Assembly (NCBI GenBank): GCA_905214825.1
Contig: CAJMNV010000014.1
Location: 1 to 20,883, forward strand
Length of the DNA: 20,883 nt
Direction: 5' to 3'
From: an uncultured bacterium
Lineage (GTDB): Bacteria > Bacillota > Clostridia > Lachnospirales > Anaerotignaceae
In this document: positions 6,277 through 13,431 of the stretch, piece after piece
Position numbering within the stretch: position 1 is the first letter of the stretch
Layout of the letters: each line of letters opens with the position of its first letter
Position numbers and translations under genes: made by a program
The notes under the pieces: model-generated
Database searches by the model: none
What the model was told of the DNA's origin: nothing
What the model saw: only the letters and a program-made list of their open reading frames with translations

Positions 6277-6306
6277 AGTATATGAAAAATAGGTAAAACC
6301 ATATGC
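6277..6306 (-). promoter_or_regulatory. Candidate sigma-E-type promoter of the 49-codon gene
   Basis: On the minus strand GCATATGG (6299-6306), 14 bases, then CATATACT (6277-6284) resembles the sigma-E pattern GHATANNT-N14-CATACANT of Bacillus and Clostridium. A start about 7 bases after the -10 leaves a leader of roughly 17 bases with the ribosome site. No sigma-A promoter of similar quality is seen. Confidence 0.4.
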
Positions 6307-6391
6307 AAATATCATTTTTTCTTTCTATGGATTTTGGGTGAGATATACAAAGAATTTTTTCTGTTTTTTTTATACCCAAATCGTAATTTTA

Positions 6392-6400
6392 TGATATGAT
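6392..6400 (+). promoter_or_regulatory. Extended -10 promoter before the metallophosphatase gene
   Basis: TGATATGAT is an extended -10 element 45 bases before ATG 6446. The -35 region is not recognisable, which is common with extended -10 promoters. Confidence 0.35.
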
Positions 6401-6445
6401 ATTGATGTTGGAATACAAAAGAAATGATAATGGAAATGGTGCTAT

Positions 6446-7237
6446 ATGAAAAAAGAATGCAGAGAACGAAATTTCCGCATATTGGAATTTCGGGAAAATC
6501 AATATGATATTATTGGAGATGTTCATGGTTGTTATGAAGAATTGATTGCTTTAGTGGAAAAATTGGGATATAAAAATGAAAATGGTATTTATAAACACCC
6601 ACAAAAAAGAAGATTGATTTCTGTGGGAGATGTGGCAGACAAAGGCCCGCAAAATTTGGCTTGTTTAGAATTTTGGATAAACCAAGTGTTATATCATGAT
6701 GATTTTTGGATACATGGCAACCATTGCAATAAATTATATCGATATTTTTTGGGAAATCGTGTGCGTATTTCGCATGGATTGGAAAAAACAGTGACAGAAT
6801 TGGAAAAACTGCCAAAAGAAGAACGGCAAGCGTTTCGCAGTCGTTATATGCAATGTTATGAAAGCCAATGCTATTATTTGTTGCTGGATAAAAAGCGTTT
6901 GGCTGTGGTGCATGGTGGTTTGCGGGCAGAAAGCATGGGCAGTTTTTCAAGCAAAATCAAAGCGGTTTGTCTGTATGGTGAAACAACGGGAAAAACAGAT
7001 GAAACCGGCAGACCACAACGCTTTGACTGGGCGACTACATATACAGGAAAAACATTTGTGGTATATGGACATACTGTTTCGGCATCTCCCACCATTGTCA
7101 ACAATACTGTGGACATTGACCAAGGTTGTGTATATGGTGGATATTTGACGGCACTACGCTATCCAGAAATGGAGTTTGTGCAAGTGAGAGGCAAATCCTA
7201 TACAAAATATCATGGAGATGGTATGTTGCCAAAATAA
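6446..7237 (+). CDS. PrpE/Pnkp-type metallophosphatase, stand-alone
   Basis: A 263-residue calcineurin-like phosphoesterase. The metal motifs appear in order: GDVHG (24-28), GDVADKGP (61-68), GNH (91-93), HGLEKT (from 110), and later VVHGG and VYGHT. The sequence most resembles the phosphatase domain of bacterial Pnkp RNA-repair enzymes and the PrpE Ap4A-hydrolase group (GNHxNKL followed by SHGL). The kinase and ligase domains of Pnkp are absent. The residue after GNH is Cys94, where the family usually has Asp or Glu. Substrates could be dinucleoside tetraphosphates, phosphoproteins or nucleic-acid ends; the sequence does not decide. The ribosome site before ATG 6446 is weak (GGAAATGGTG), unlike its neighbours. 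It is monocistronic, with its own terminator. Confidence 0.85.
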   Translation: MKKECRERNFRILEFRENQYDIIGDVHGCYEELIALVEKLGYKNENGIYKHPQKRRLISVGDVADKGPQNLACLEFWINQVLYHDDFWIHGNHCNKLYRYFLGNRVRISHGLEKTVTELEKLPKEERQAFRSRYMQCYESQCYYLLLDKKRLAVVHGGLRAESMGSFSSKIKAVCLYGETTGKTDETGRPQRFDWATTYTGKTFVVYGHTVSASPTIVNNTVDIDQGCVYGGYLTALRYPEMEFVQVRGKSYTKYHGDGMLPK

Positions 7238-7299
7238 ATGAAGATGGTATATACAGCTATATTTTTGCATAGGATACAAAAAGAGAATGTATGAAAAAG

Positions 7300-7346
7300 A
7301 AAAACCGAGGAGATTTGACAATATTTGAAAAATCCCTCGGTTTTTT
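7300..7346 (+). terminator. Intrinsic terminator after the metallophosphatase gene
   Basis: AAAAACCGAGG pairs with CCTCGGTTTTTT; part of the 20-odd-base loop can extend the stem (AGATTT with AAATCC). A run of T follows. Confidence 0.8.
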
Positions 7347-7362
7347 GTAACAAAAAAAGGAT

Positions 7363-7391
7363 TTTTCACAGTAAAACCGTATTGATATGAT
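7363..7391 (+). promoter_or_regulatory. Candidate sigma-A promoter of the dGTPase-like gene
   Basis: TTTTCA, 17 bases, TATGAT. This gives a leader of about 25 bases ending in a GGGGGG-containing ribosome site. Confidence 0.45.
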
Positions 7392-7422
7392 ATAACATAC
7401 AAAATATAAAGGGGGGATTGTC

Positions 7423-8433
7423 ATGAAATATCGCTTATTGCAAGAAAAATGGGAACAAGAACGCTTGTGTGAATATGCCACAAAAAGCACACAAACAAAA
7501 GGCAGATTAAAACCAGAACCAAAATGTGAATTTCGTACAGATTTTCAACGGGATAGAGATAGAATACTGCATTGCAAAGCATTTCGACGTATGAAGCACA
7601 AAACACAGGTGTTTATATCACCAGAAGGCGACCATTACCGCACCCGTTTGACACATACATTGGAAGTGGCACAGATTGCAAGGACCATTGCAAGGGCATT
7701 GTGTTTGAATGAAGATGTGACAGAAGCCATTGCCTTGGGACATGATTTGGGGCATACACCATTTGGACATGCAGGCGAAAGAAAGTTAAATGTATTGTGC
7801 CAAGAAATAGGCGGTTTCACACATAACAAACAGAGCTTGCGAGTAGTTGAGTGTTTGGAAAAATGTGGAAATGGATTGAATTTGACTTGGGAAGTGCGAG
7901 ATGGTATTTTGCACCATCGTACCAGTGGCAATCCCACAACATTGGAAGGTAAAATTGTACAGTTGGCAGATAAAATTGCTTATACCAACCATGATATTGA
8001 TGATGCCATACGGGCAGGTATGCTCAAAGAAAAAGATATTCCAAAAGAATATGTGGAAAAAATGGGGCATACATCAAGCAAACGTATCAATGCTATGATA
8101 CGGGATACCATATACCATAGCACAGATGTTTGTGATGTTGGCATGAGCGATGATATGCGGCAAGCATTGCAAGGATTGCGTGCATTTATGTTCCGCAAAG
8201 TGTATCAAAGTGATATTGCATTACAAGAACAAGAAAAGGCAGAAAAAATTGTAGAAGATTTATTTGTCTATTATATGGAAAATCCACAAAAAATGAATGA
8301 TGAATTTTTGCATTTGCTTTCACAAGGTGAAACAAAAATGCAAACTGTGTGTGATTATGTGGCTTGTATGACAGACAGATTTGCAGTTGCAAAATTTCAA
8401 AAGCTATTCATTCCAAAAGCATGGAATGTGTGA
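7423..8433 (+). CDS. dgt: dGTPase-like HD-domain phosphohydrolase
   Basis: A 336-residue soluble enzyme of the dNTP triphosphohydrolase family, which cleaves dGTP or other dNTPs to the nucleoside and triphosphate. The HD metal site is complete: His78 in RLTHTLEV, His107-Asp108 in GHDLGHTPFGH, and Asp183 in LADKIAYTNHD. The N-terminal DRDRILHCKAFRRMKHKTQVF segment is the family signature. The length fits the shorter clostridial type rather than the 500-residue E. coli Dgt. ATG 7423 follows an AAAGGGGGG site. It lies just upstream of dnaG, as in many Clostridia, but a promoter and hairpins in the 206-base gap suggest partly separate transcription. Substrate preference cannot be read from the sequence. 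Confidence 0.93.
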   Translation: MKYRLLQEKWEQERLCEYATKSTQTKGRLKPEPKCEFRTDFQRDRDRILHCKAFRRMKHKTQVFISPEGDHYRTRLTHTLEVAQIARTIARALCLNEDVTEAIALGHDLGHTPFGHAGERKLNVLCQEIGGFTHNKQSLRVVECLEKCGNGLNLTWEVRDGILHHRTSGNPTTLEGKIVQLADKIAYTNHDIDDAIRAGMLKEKDIPKEYVEKMGHTSSKRINAMIRDTIYHSTDVCDVGMSDDMRQALQGLRAFMFRKVYQSDIALQEQEKAEKIVEDLFVYYMENPQKMNDEFLHLLSQGETKMQTVCDYVACMTDRFAVAKFQKLFIPKAWNV

Positions 8434-8463
8434 TAATTTCTGGTTGAATGTTTGAGAAAAAAG

Positions 8464-8503
8464 GCGTTTTGTTGTATGCTTTTTGTTCAAGTATACAAAA
8501 CGC
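8464..8503. repeat. Imperfect hairpin in the dgt-dnaG gap
   Basis: GCGTTTTGT and ACAAAACGC form a 9-bp stem, extendable with a bulge (TGTAT/TATA). There is no T-tract at its plus-strand 3' side. It overlaps the -35 of the putative dnaG promoter, so it may be an operator rather than a terminator. Confidence 0.4.
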
Positions 8504-8510
8504 ATATAAA
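8483..8510 (+). promoter_or_regulatory. Candidate sigma-A promoter of dnaG-rpoD
   Basis: TTGTTC, 16 bases, TATAAA. It would start the primase-sigma transcript about 120 bases before the dnaG start. Confidence 0.4.
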
Positions 8511-8553
8511 AAGCAGGATTTTTCGGAAGAAATGTCGAAATCAAAAAGTGCAT

Positions 8554-8580
8554 AAAAGGAAGTGTAACAGCTTCCTTTTA
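8554..8580 (+). terminator. Terminator or attenuator hairpin in the dnaG leader
   Basis: AAAAGGAAG pairs perfectly with CTTCCTTTT across an 8-base loop, followed by a short T-run. It lies between the predicted promoter and dnaG, so it could end leftover dgt transcripts and attenuate the dnaG-rpoD transcript. Confidence 0.5.
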
Positions 8581-8639
8581 CGTTGTTCATAAAAAGAAAC
8601 AAACAGAGTATTTCCACATAGAAGAAAGGAGAAACGATA

Positions 8640-10418
8640 TTGCGGTACCCAAGGGAACTGATTGAAGAAATCCGTATGCAAAATGATATTGTAGAAATCA
8701 TATCGCAATATGTGCCTCTCAAACAAAAAGGAAGCTCTTATTTTGGGCTTTGTCCATTTCACCACGAAAGAACGCCGTCATTTTCTGTTAACAGTGAAAA
8801 GCAGTTTTATTATTGTTTTGGCTGTGGTGCTTCGGGCAATGTGTATAGTTTTTTGATGGAAATGGAAAATTGTGATTTTCCAGAGGCAGTGCAAAAATTG
8901 GCAGAACGTGTCCACATAGAACTGCCAAAACAAGAATTGTCGGGACAGGCTTTGGCAATGGAACAGCTCAAAGCAAGATTGTTTGAAATGCATAAATTGG
9001 CAGGACGATTTTATTATGATACATTGCAGTCAAATGCAGGCAGTTATGCAAAACAATATATGGGAAAACGGCAAATACAGGAAAATGTGGCAAGAAAATT
9101 CGGCATTGGCTATGCTTCCAATCAAAGACATGCTTTATATGATTATTTGACACAAAAAGGTTTTTCTGTGGAAGATATGCAAAAAGGTGGATTGGTGTTG
9201 CCAAACAAAGATGGTAGTGGGTATCATGACCGTTTTCGCAATCGGTTGATGTTTCCGATATTTGATGCACAAACAAGAGTGGTTGGTTTTGGTGGCAGAA
9301 TATTGGGCGAAGGAGAACCAAAATATCTCAACTCCCCAGAAACGCCATTGTTTAGCAAAAGCCGCAATTTATATGGATTGCATTTGGCAAAAATGTCAAA
9401 AAAGAAAGAATGGATATTGGTAGAAGGGTATATGGATATGATTTCTGTATACCAAGCAGGTTTTCATAATGTGGTAGCGTTATTGGGTACAGCATTCAAT
9501 GCAGACCATGCCATGACACTGAAAAAATACGCCGAAAATGTCATATTGCTTTACGATAGTGATGAAGCAGGTACAAATGCGGCATTGCGGGCAATTCCCG
9601 TTCTGGTGGAACATGGTCTTGGTGTGCGTGTGACACAAGTGCCTGATGGCAAAGACCCTGATGGCTTTATCAAGCAATATGGGAATATTGCATTTTCAAA
9701 ACTTTTGGTAGATGCTGTACATTATATTTCATTTCAAATTGCTTGTATCAAACGCAATTATAATCTGGATATTCCGGAACATAAAGTACGATTTGCAACA
9801 GAAGCGGCAAAGATACTTTCTGGTATGGAAAATGATATTGAGCGTAATGTCTATACAGCAGAAATCAGCTGTATGACAGGCATAGAAGAATATGCCATAC
9901 AAAATGAAATACAAAAATTGCATAAAAAAGCAGATGCTGCATATTGGCAAGAAGCAGAACGAAAACGAATACAAAAACAAAAACAATATGTAGAAAACAT
10001 CAAAGAAGAAAAGGGTGTTTTGGAAGCACAAAAGAATCTGTTGTATTTTGCGGCAAATTATCGAACAGTGTATGAAGCGTTGCAAAATGTATTGCAAAAA
10101 CAGGATTTTCCCACAAAAGTTTATCAACAGGCATGGGAATATATTGGTATATTGTGGCAGCAGCATGATACGGTATTTCCTGCGGAATTGCTGAATTTTT
10201 TTGAAACAACAGAACAACAACAACAAATTGGTGAGGTGTTTGCGGCACAACCGCCCACAGATACACAGTTTGATTTGCAAAAAGCAATCAATGAAGCCGT
10301 TAAAATATTAAAATGGGCAAATATTAAAAAAATGTCGACACAAGTCAAAACTGTGGAAGAAACACAAAATTTGGTGGAACAAAAAAGAATTTTAGATGGA
10401 CTGCATATTACAATATGA
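8640..10418 (+). CDS. dnaG: DNA primase DnaG
   Basis: A 592-residue primase that makes RNA primers for the replication fork together with the DnaB-type helicase. The CHC2 zinc finger (Cys38, His41, Cys59, Cys62) sits in the usual N-terminal position. The catalytic core with the TOPRIM fold carries Glu262 in VEGYMD and Asp306/Asp308 in YDSDEAG. The C-terminal 150 residues are helical and Gln/Lys-rich, as expected for the helicase-binding region. The start is TTG 8640 (reading TTG CGG TAC), 9 bases after an AAAGGAG site; no ATG is nearby in frame. rpoD follows after 42 bases, the classic macromolecular-synthesis arrangement. Confidence 0.97.
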   Translation: MRYPRELIEEIRMQNDIVEIISQYVPLKQKGSSYFGLCPFHHERTPSFSVNSEKQFYYCFGCGASGNVYSFLMEMENCDFPEAVQKLAERVHIELPKQELSGQALAMEQLKARLFEMHKLAGRFYYDTLQSNAGSYAKQYMGKRQIQENVARKFGIGYASNQRHALYDYLTQKGFSVEDMQKGGLVLPNKDGSGYHDRFRNRLMFPIFDAQTRVVGFGGRILGEGEPKYLNSPETPLFSKSRNLYGLHLAKMSKKKEWILVEGYMDMISVYQAGFHNVVALLGTAFNADHAMTLKKYAENVILLYDSDEAGTNAALRAIPVLVEHGLGVRVTQVPDGKDPDGFIKQYGNIAFSKLLVDAVHYISFQIACIKRNYNLDIPEHKVRFATEAAKILSGMENDIERNVYTAEISCMTGIEEYAIQNEIQKLHKKADAAYWQEAERKRIQKQKQYVENIKEEKGVLEAQKNLLYFAANYRTVYEALQNVLQKQDFPTKVYQQAWEYIGILWQQHDTVFPAELLNFFETTEQQQQIGEVFAAQPPTDTQFDLQKAINEAVKILKWANIKKMSTQVKTVEETQNLVEQKRILDGLHITI

Positions 10419-10460
10419 TATGGTTAGACTGATAAGGAATACAAGAAAGGGAGGATTGCG

Positions 10461-11537
10461 GTGAAATCCGTCGAAGAAACTACGTTATTGACCAGATTGG
10501 AAGAACTGGTTGCCATGGGCAAAAAGAAAAAAGGTGTATTGGAATACAAAGAGGTCAGCGACCATTTGGCGGATTTGGATTTAGACCCCGACCGCATTGA
10601 CCGTATTTATGAATACCTGGAAACACAAGGCATTGATATTTTAGGCAATTTGGAAGCTGAGGAAGAAGAAGTTGAAAAGGACTTGGATTTGACACTGCCG
10701 GAAGGTATCAACATTGATGACCCTGTCAGAATGTATTTGAAAGAAATCGGCAAAGTACCTTTGCTGTCTGCGGATGAAGAAGTCGAATTGGCACGTCGTA
10801 TGGAAGAAGGCGACGAATATGCAAAGAAAAAATTGGCAGAAGCAAACCTACGCTTGGTTGTCAGCATTGCAAAACGTTATGTGGGTAGAGGTATGCTGTT
10901 TTTGGATTTGATACAAGAAGGGAATTTGGGCTTGATTAAAGCGGTGGAAAAATTCGACTATCACAAAGGTTACAAATTTTCCACATATGCCACATGGTGG
11001 ATACGTCAAGCAATTACAAGAGCCATTGCAGATCAAGCAAGAACCATTCGTATCCCTGTGCATATGGTAGAAACTATCAATAAATTGATACGTATTTCCA
11101 GACAGTTGTTGCAGGAATTGGGCAGAGAACCCAGTGCCGAAGAATTGGCTGTGGAGATGCAAATGCCAGAGGAAAAAGTGCGTGAAATTATGAAAATTGC
11201 ACAAGAACCCGTTTCTTTGGAAACCCCCATTGGGGAAGAAGAAGATAGCCATTTGGGTGATTTTATTCCCGATGACGACATTCCTGCACCTGCAGAAGCA
11301 GCCGCTTTTACATTGTTGAAAGAACAGCTCATTGAAGTATTGGATACTTTGACAGAAAGAGAACAAAAAGTATTGCGTTTGCGTTTTGGCTTAGATGATG
11401 GACGTGCTAGAACATTGGAAGAAGTTGGTAAAGAATTTGATGTTACTAGGGAGCGTATTCGCCAGATTGAGGCAAAAGCGTTGCGAAAACTGCGTCACCC
11501 CAGCCGCAGCAAAAAATTGAAAGATTATTTGGAATAA
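10461..11537 (+). CDS. rpoD: Primary sigma factor (RpoD/SigA)
   Basis: A 358-residue housekeeping sigma factor of the short Firmicutes type. A small region 1.1 (about 5-62) is followed by an acidic linker, region 1.2 (DDPVRMYLKEIG, from 87) and region 2 with the -10-recognising and melting segment (GYKFSTYATWWIRQAITRAI, 170-189). Region 3 follows, then region 4 with the -35-binding helix-turn-helix (EVGKEFDVTRERIRQIEAKA). The start is GTG 10461 after a GGGAGG site. All conserved regions are intact. It lies directly after dnaG without an evident promoter in the 42-base gap and is followed by a terminator-like hairpin, so most transcripts probably end here. Confidence 0.98.
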   Translation: MKSVEETTLLTRLEELVAMGKKKKGVLEYKEVSDHLADLDLDPDRIDRIYEYLETQGIDILGNLEAEEEEVEKDLDLTLPEGINIDDPVRMYLKEIGKVPLLSADEEVELARRMEEGDEYAKKKLAEANLRLVVSIAKRYVGRGMLFLDLIQEGNLGLIKAVEKFDYHKGYKFSTYATWWIRQAITRAIADQARTIRIPVHMVETINKLIRISRQLLQELGREPSAEELAVEMQMPEEKVREIMKIAQEPVSLETPIGEEEDSHLGDFIPDDDIPAPAEAAAFTLLKEQLIEVLDTLTEREQKVLRLRFGLDDGRARTLEEVGKEFDVTRERIRQIEAKALRKLRHPSRSKKLKDYLE

Positions 11538-11548
11538 AAATAAATTTG

Positions 11549-11583
11549 GCAGGTGGCGAAATCAGCGTTGCCTGCTGTTTTTA
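11549..11583 (+). terminator. Terminator-like hairpin after rpoD
   Basis: GCAGGTGGCG can pair with CGTTGCCTGC over 10 bp across a 7-base loop, using three G-U pairs in the middle, and is followed by TGTTTTT. The hairpin is weaker on the opposite strand because G-U pairs become C-A mismatches. It may partially terminate and uncouple rpoD from trmK. Confidence 0.65.
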
Positions 11584-11603
11584 TAACAGAAAGGAAAACA
11601 ACT

Positions 11604-12293
11604 ATGGAAATTTCAAGGCGTTTGCAAGCAGTGGCAGATTTGGTCAGTTATCCCATTGTGGCAGATATTGGCACAGACCATGGCTATGTACCTTTGTATT
11701 TATATGAAAATGGCAAAACGGAAAAGGCATTTGCTTGCGATTTGAATAAACAACCACTGGAAAAAGCAAAACAAAACATCAAAGACAAATGTGCGGAACA
11801 CGTCATTGAAACACGTTTGGGTAGTGGTTTGTTGCCCATTGCACCAAAAGAGGCACAAACTGCTGTTATTGCGGGTATGGGTGGTATGCTGGTGTTGCGA
11901 ATATTGCAAGAAGGCAAACAAACCGTAGACAGTTTGCAAGAGTTGATACTTTCTCCACAACATGATATTGATAAAGTCAGAAAATATGTACATACCATTG
12001 GTTTTGCCATCAAACAAGAAATTATGGTAAAAGAAGATGGGAAGTATTATCATATTTTGCAATGTCAAAAAGGTGCAGAACAATATCAAACAGAAACCGC
12101 TTATCAATATGGAGAAAAACTTTTGCAGGCAAAAGATGCTTTGCTTTGGGAACAACTGGAAATAGAACAAAAACAATATGAAACCGTGCAAAAAACATTA
12201 CAACAAAGTGGTACAGAAAAAGCAACACAACGTTTGATAGAAATCAAACAAAAATTGCAATGGATAGAGGAGGCAAAAGCATGGTACAAGTAA
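11604..12293 (+). CDS. trmK: tRNA (adenine22-N1)-methyltransferase TrmK
   Basis: A 229-residue SAM-dependent methyltransferase of the TrmK/YqfN family, which modifies A22 of tRNAs in Gram-positive bacteria. The SAM-binding motif VADIGTDHGYVP (19-30) and the family motif AGMGG (near 93) are clear, and the C-terminal third is a Gln/Glu/Lys-rich coiled coil typical of the family. I chose ATG 11604 after an AAAGGAAA site; the frame is open upstream, but those codons run through the terminator hairpin and have no ribosome site. It overlaps the next gene by 13 bases, a pairing conserved as yqfN-yqfO in Bacillus. Confidence 0.92.
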   Translation: MEISRRLQAVADLVSYPIVADIGTDHGYVPLYLYENGKTEKAFACDLNKQPLEKAKQNIKDKCAEHVIETRLGSGLLPIAPKEAQTAVIAGMGGMLVLRILQEGKQTVDSLQELILSPQHDIDKVRKYVHTIGFAIKQEIMVKEDGKYYHILQCQKGAEQYQTETAYQYGEKLLQAKDALLWEQLEIEQKQYETVQKTLQQSGTEKATQRLIEIKQKLQWIEEAKAWYK

Positions 12294-13399
12294 AAGATAT
12301 TATGGCAGTGATGGAAGAATTTGCCCCAAAGCATTTGGCAGAACATTGGGATAAAACGGGGCTTGCGATTGGCAATCCGGAAAGTACAGTCAAAAAAATA
12401 TTGGTTGCTTTGGACGCAACAAAAGAAGTCATTGCAGAAGCAATCGAAAAAAAAGCGGATATGATTCTCACACATCACCCGATGCTGTTATTTCAAAAAA
12501 TGGATAGCATTACCGCAGATACTCCTTTGGGCAATAAAATTTATCAGTTAATTCAAAATGATATTGCGGCTTTTTCTGCACATACCAATTTGGATATTGC
12601 AAAGGGCGGCACAAATGATGTGTTGTCTGCATTGATTGGTTTGCAGAATGTGGAGTTGTTGGAAATTACAGAAAAAGAAGTATTGCAAAAAATTGTGGTA
12701 TATGTGCCTGTGTCACATGAACAGGTCGTGAGAGAGGCAATGTGTCAAGCTGGTGTTGGGCATATCGGAAAATATGCTTGTTGCACATTTGCTACAAAGG
12801 GTACAGGAACATTTTTACCATTAGATGACACAAATCCATACTTGGGTGAAAAAGGAAAATTGGAATTTGCAGAAGAAATTCGATTGGAAACCATTGTGCC
12901 AAAACAAAAAACAGCCGTTGTCATAAAAGCAATGTGCCAAGCACACCCTTATGAAGAAGTGGCTTTTGATATTTACACAGTGGAGCAAACGGGTAAAACA
13001 GAAGGCATTGGACGCATAGGTACACTGCCAGAACAAATACCATTTTCTACATTTGCCGCAATATTGAAACAAAAACTGGGCTTAGATAGTATTCGATTGA
13101 CAGGTAACCCGCATAAAATGATAAAGCGTGTGGGACTTTGCACAGGAAGTGGTGCAGAATTTTTATCTTTGGCACAGAAAAAAGGGGCTGATGTGTATTT
13201 GACAGGGGATATGAAATTTCATGAAGCACAAAAAGCGGTAGAAACAGGTATTTGTGTAGCAGATGTAACACATTATGCAAGTGAAGTATTGGTAATACCT
13301 GTATTGCAAAAAATGTTGCAACAAAAAGCAGAACAACATGACTGGGATTTGGAGGTCATTTGTTCTGAGGTCAATGGACAGACATTTTGGTCATTATAA
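12281..13399 (+). CDS. Nif3-like dinuclear metal protein (YqfO type)
   Basis: A 372-residue protein of the Nif3/DUF34 family; the family is sometimes annotated as GTP cyclohydrolase I type 2, but its true role is not settled. The metal ligands are visible: His65-His66 in LTHHPML, His101 and Asp105 in SAHTNLD, and His331/Glu335 in THYASEVL. Residues about 125-225 are an inserted PII/CutA-like domain (from VVYVPVSHEQVV to QAHPYEEVAFDIY), which distinguishes the long YqfO form from the short E. coli YbgI. ATG 12281 follows a GAGGAGG site located inside the trmK end, so the two are translationally coupled. Confidence 0.93.
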   Translation: MVQVKDIMAVMEEFAPKHLAEHWDKTGLAIGNPESTVKKILVALDATKEVIAEAIEKKADMILTHHPMLLFQKMDSITADTPLGNKIYQLIQNDIAAFSAHTNLDIAKGGTNDVLSALIGLQNVELLEITEKEVLQKIVVYVPVSHEQVVREAMCQAGVGHIGKYACCTFATKGTGTFLPLDDTNPYLGEKGKLEFAEEIRLETIVPKQKTAVVIKAMCQAHPYEEVAFDIYTVEQTGKTEGIGRIGTLPEQIPFSTFAAILKQKLGLDSIRLTGNPHKMIKRVGLCTGSGAEFLSLAQKKGADVYLTGDMKFHEAQKAVETGICVADVTHYASEVLVIPVLQKMLQQKAEQHDWDLEVICSEVNGQTFWSL

Positions 13400-13431
13400 A
13401 AATAAATTGTAAACAAAGGAGGAGAAACACC

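Noticed and set aside
8463..8572. Small open frame beginning TTG TAT GCT in the dgt-dnaG gap
   Set aside because: There is no ribosome site, and the frame overlaps a promoter and hairpin; coding is unlikely.
11553..11603. Longer TrmK start at 11553
   Set aside because: The extra codons run through a terminator hairpin and have no ribosome site; ATG 11604 has one and begins at the family's usual N-terminus.
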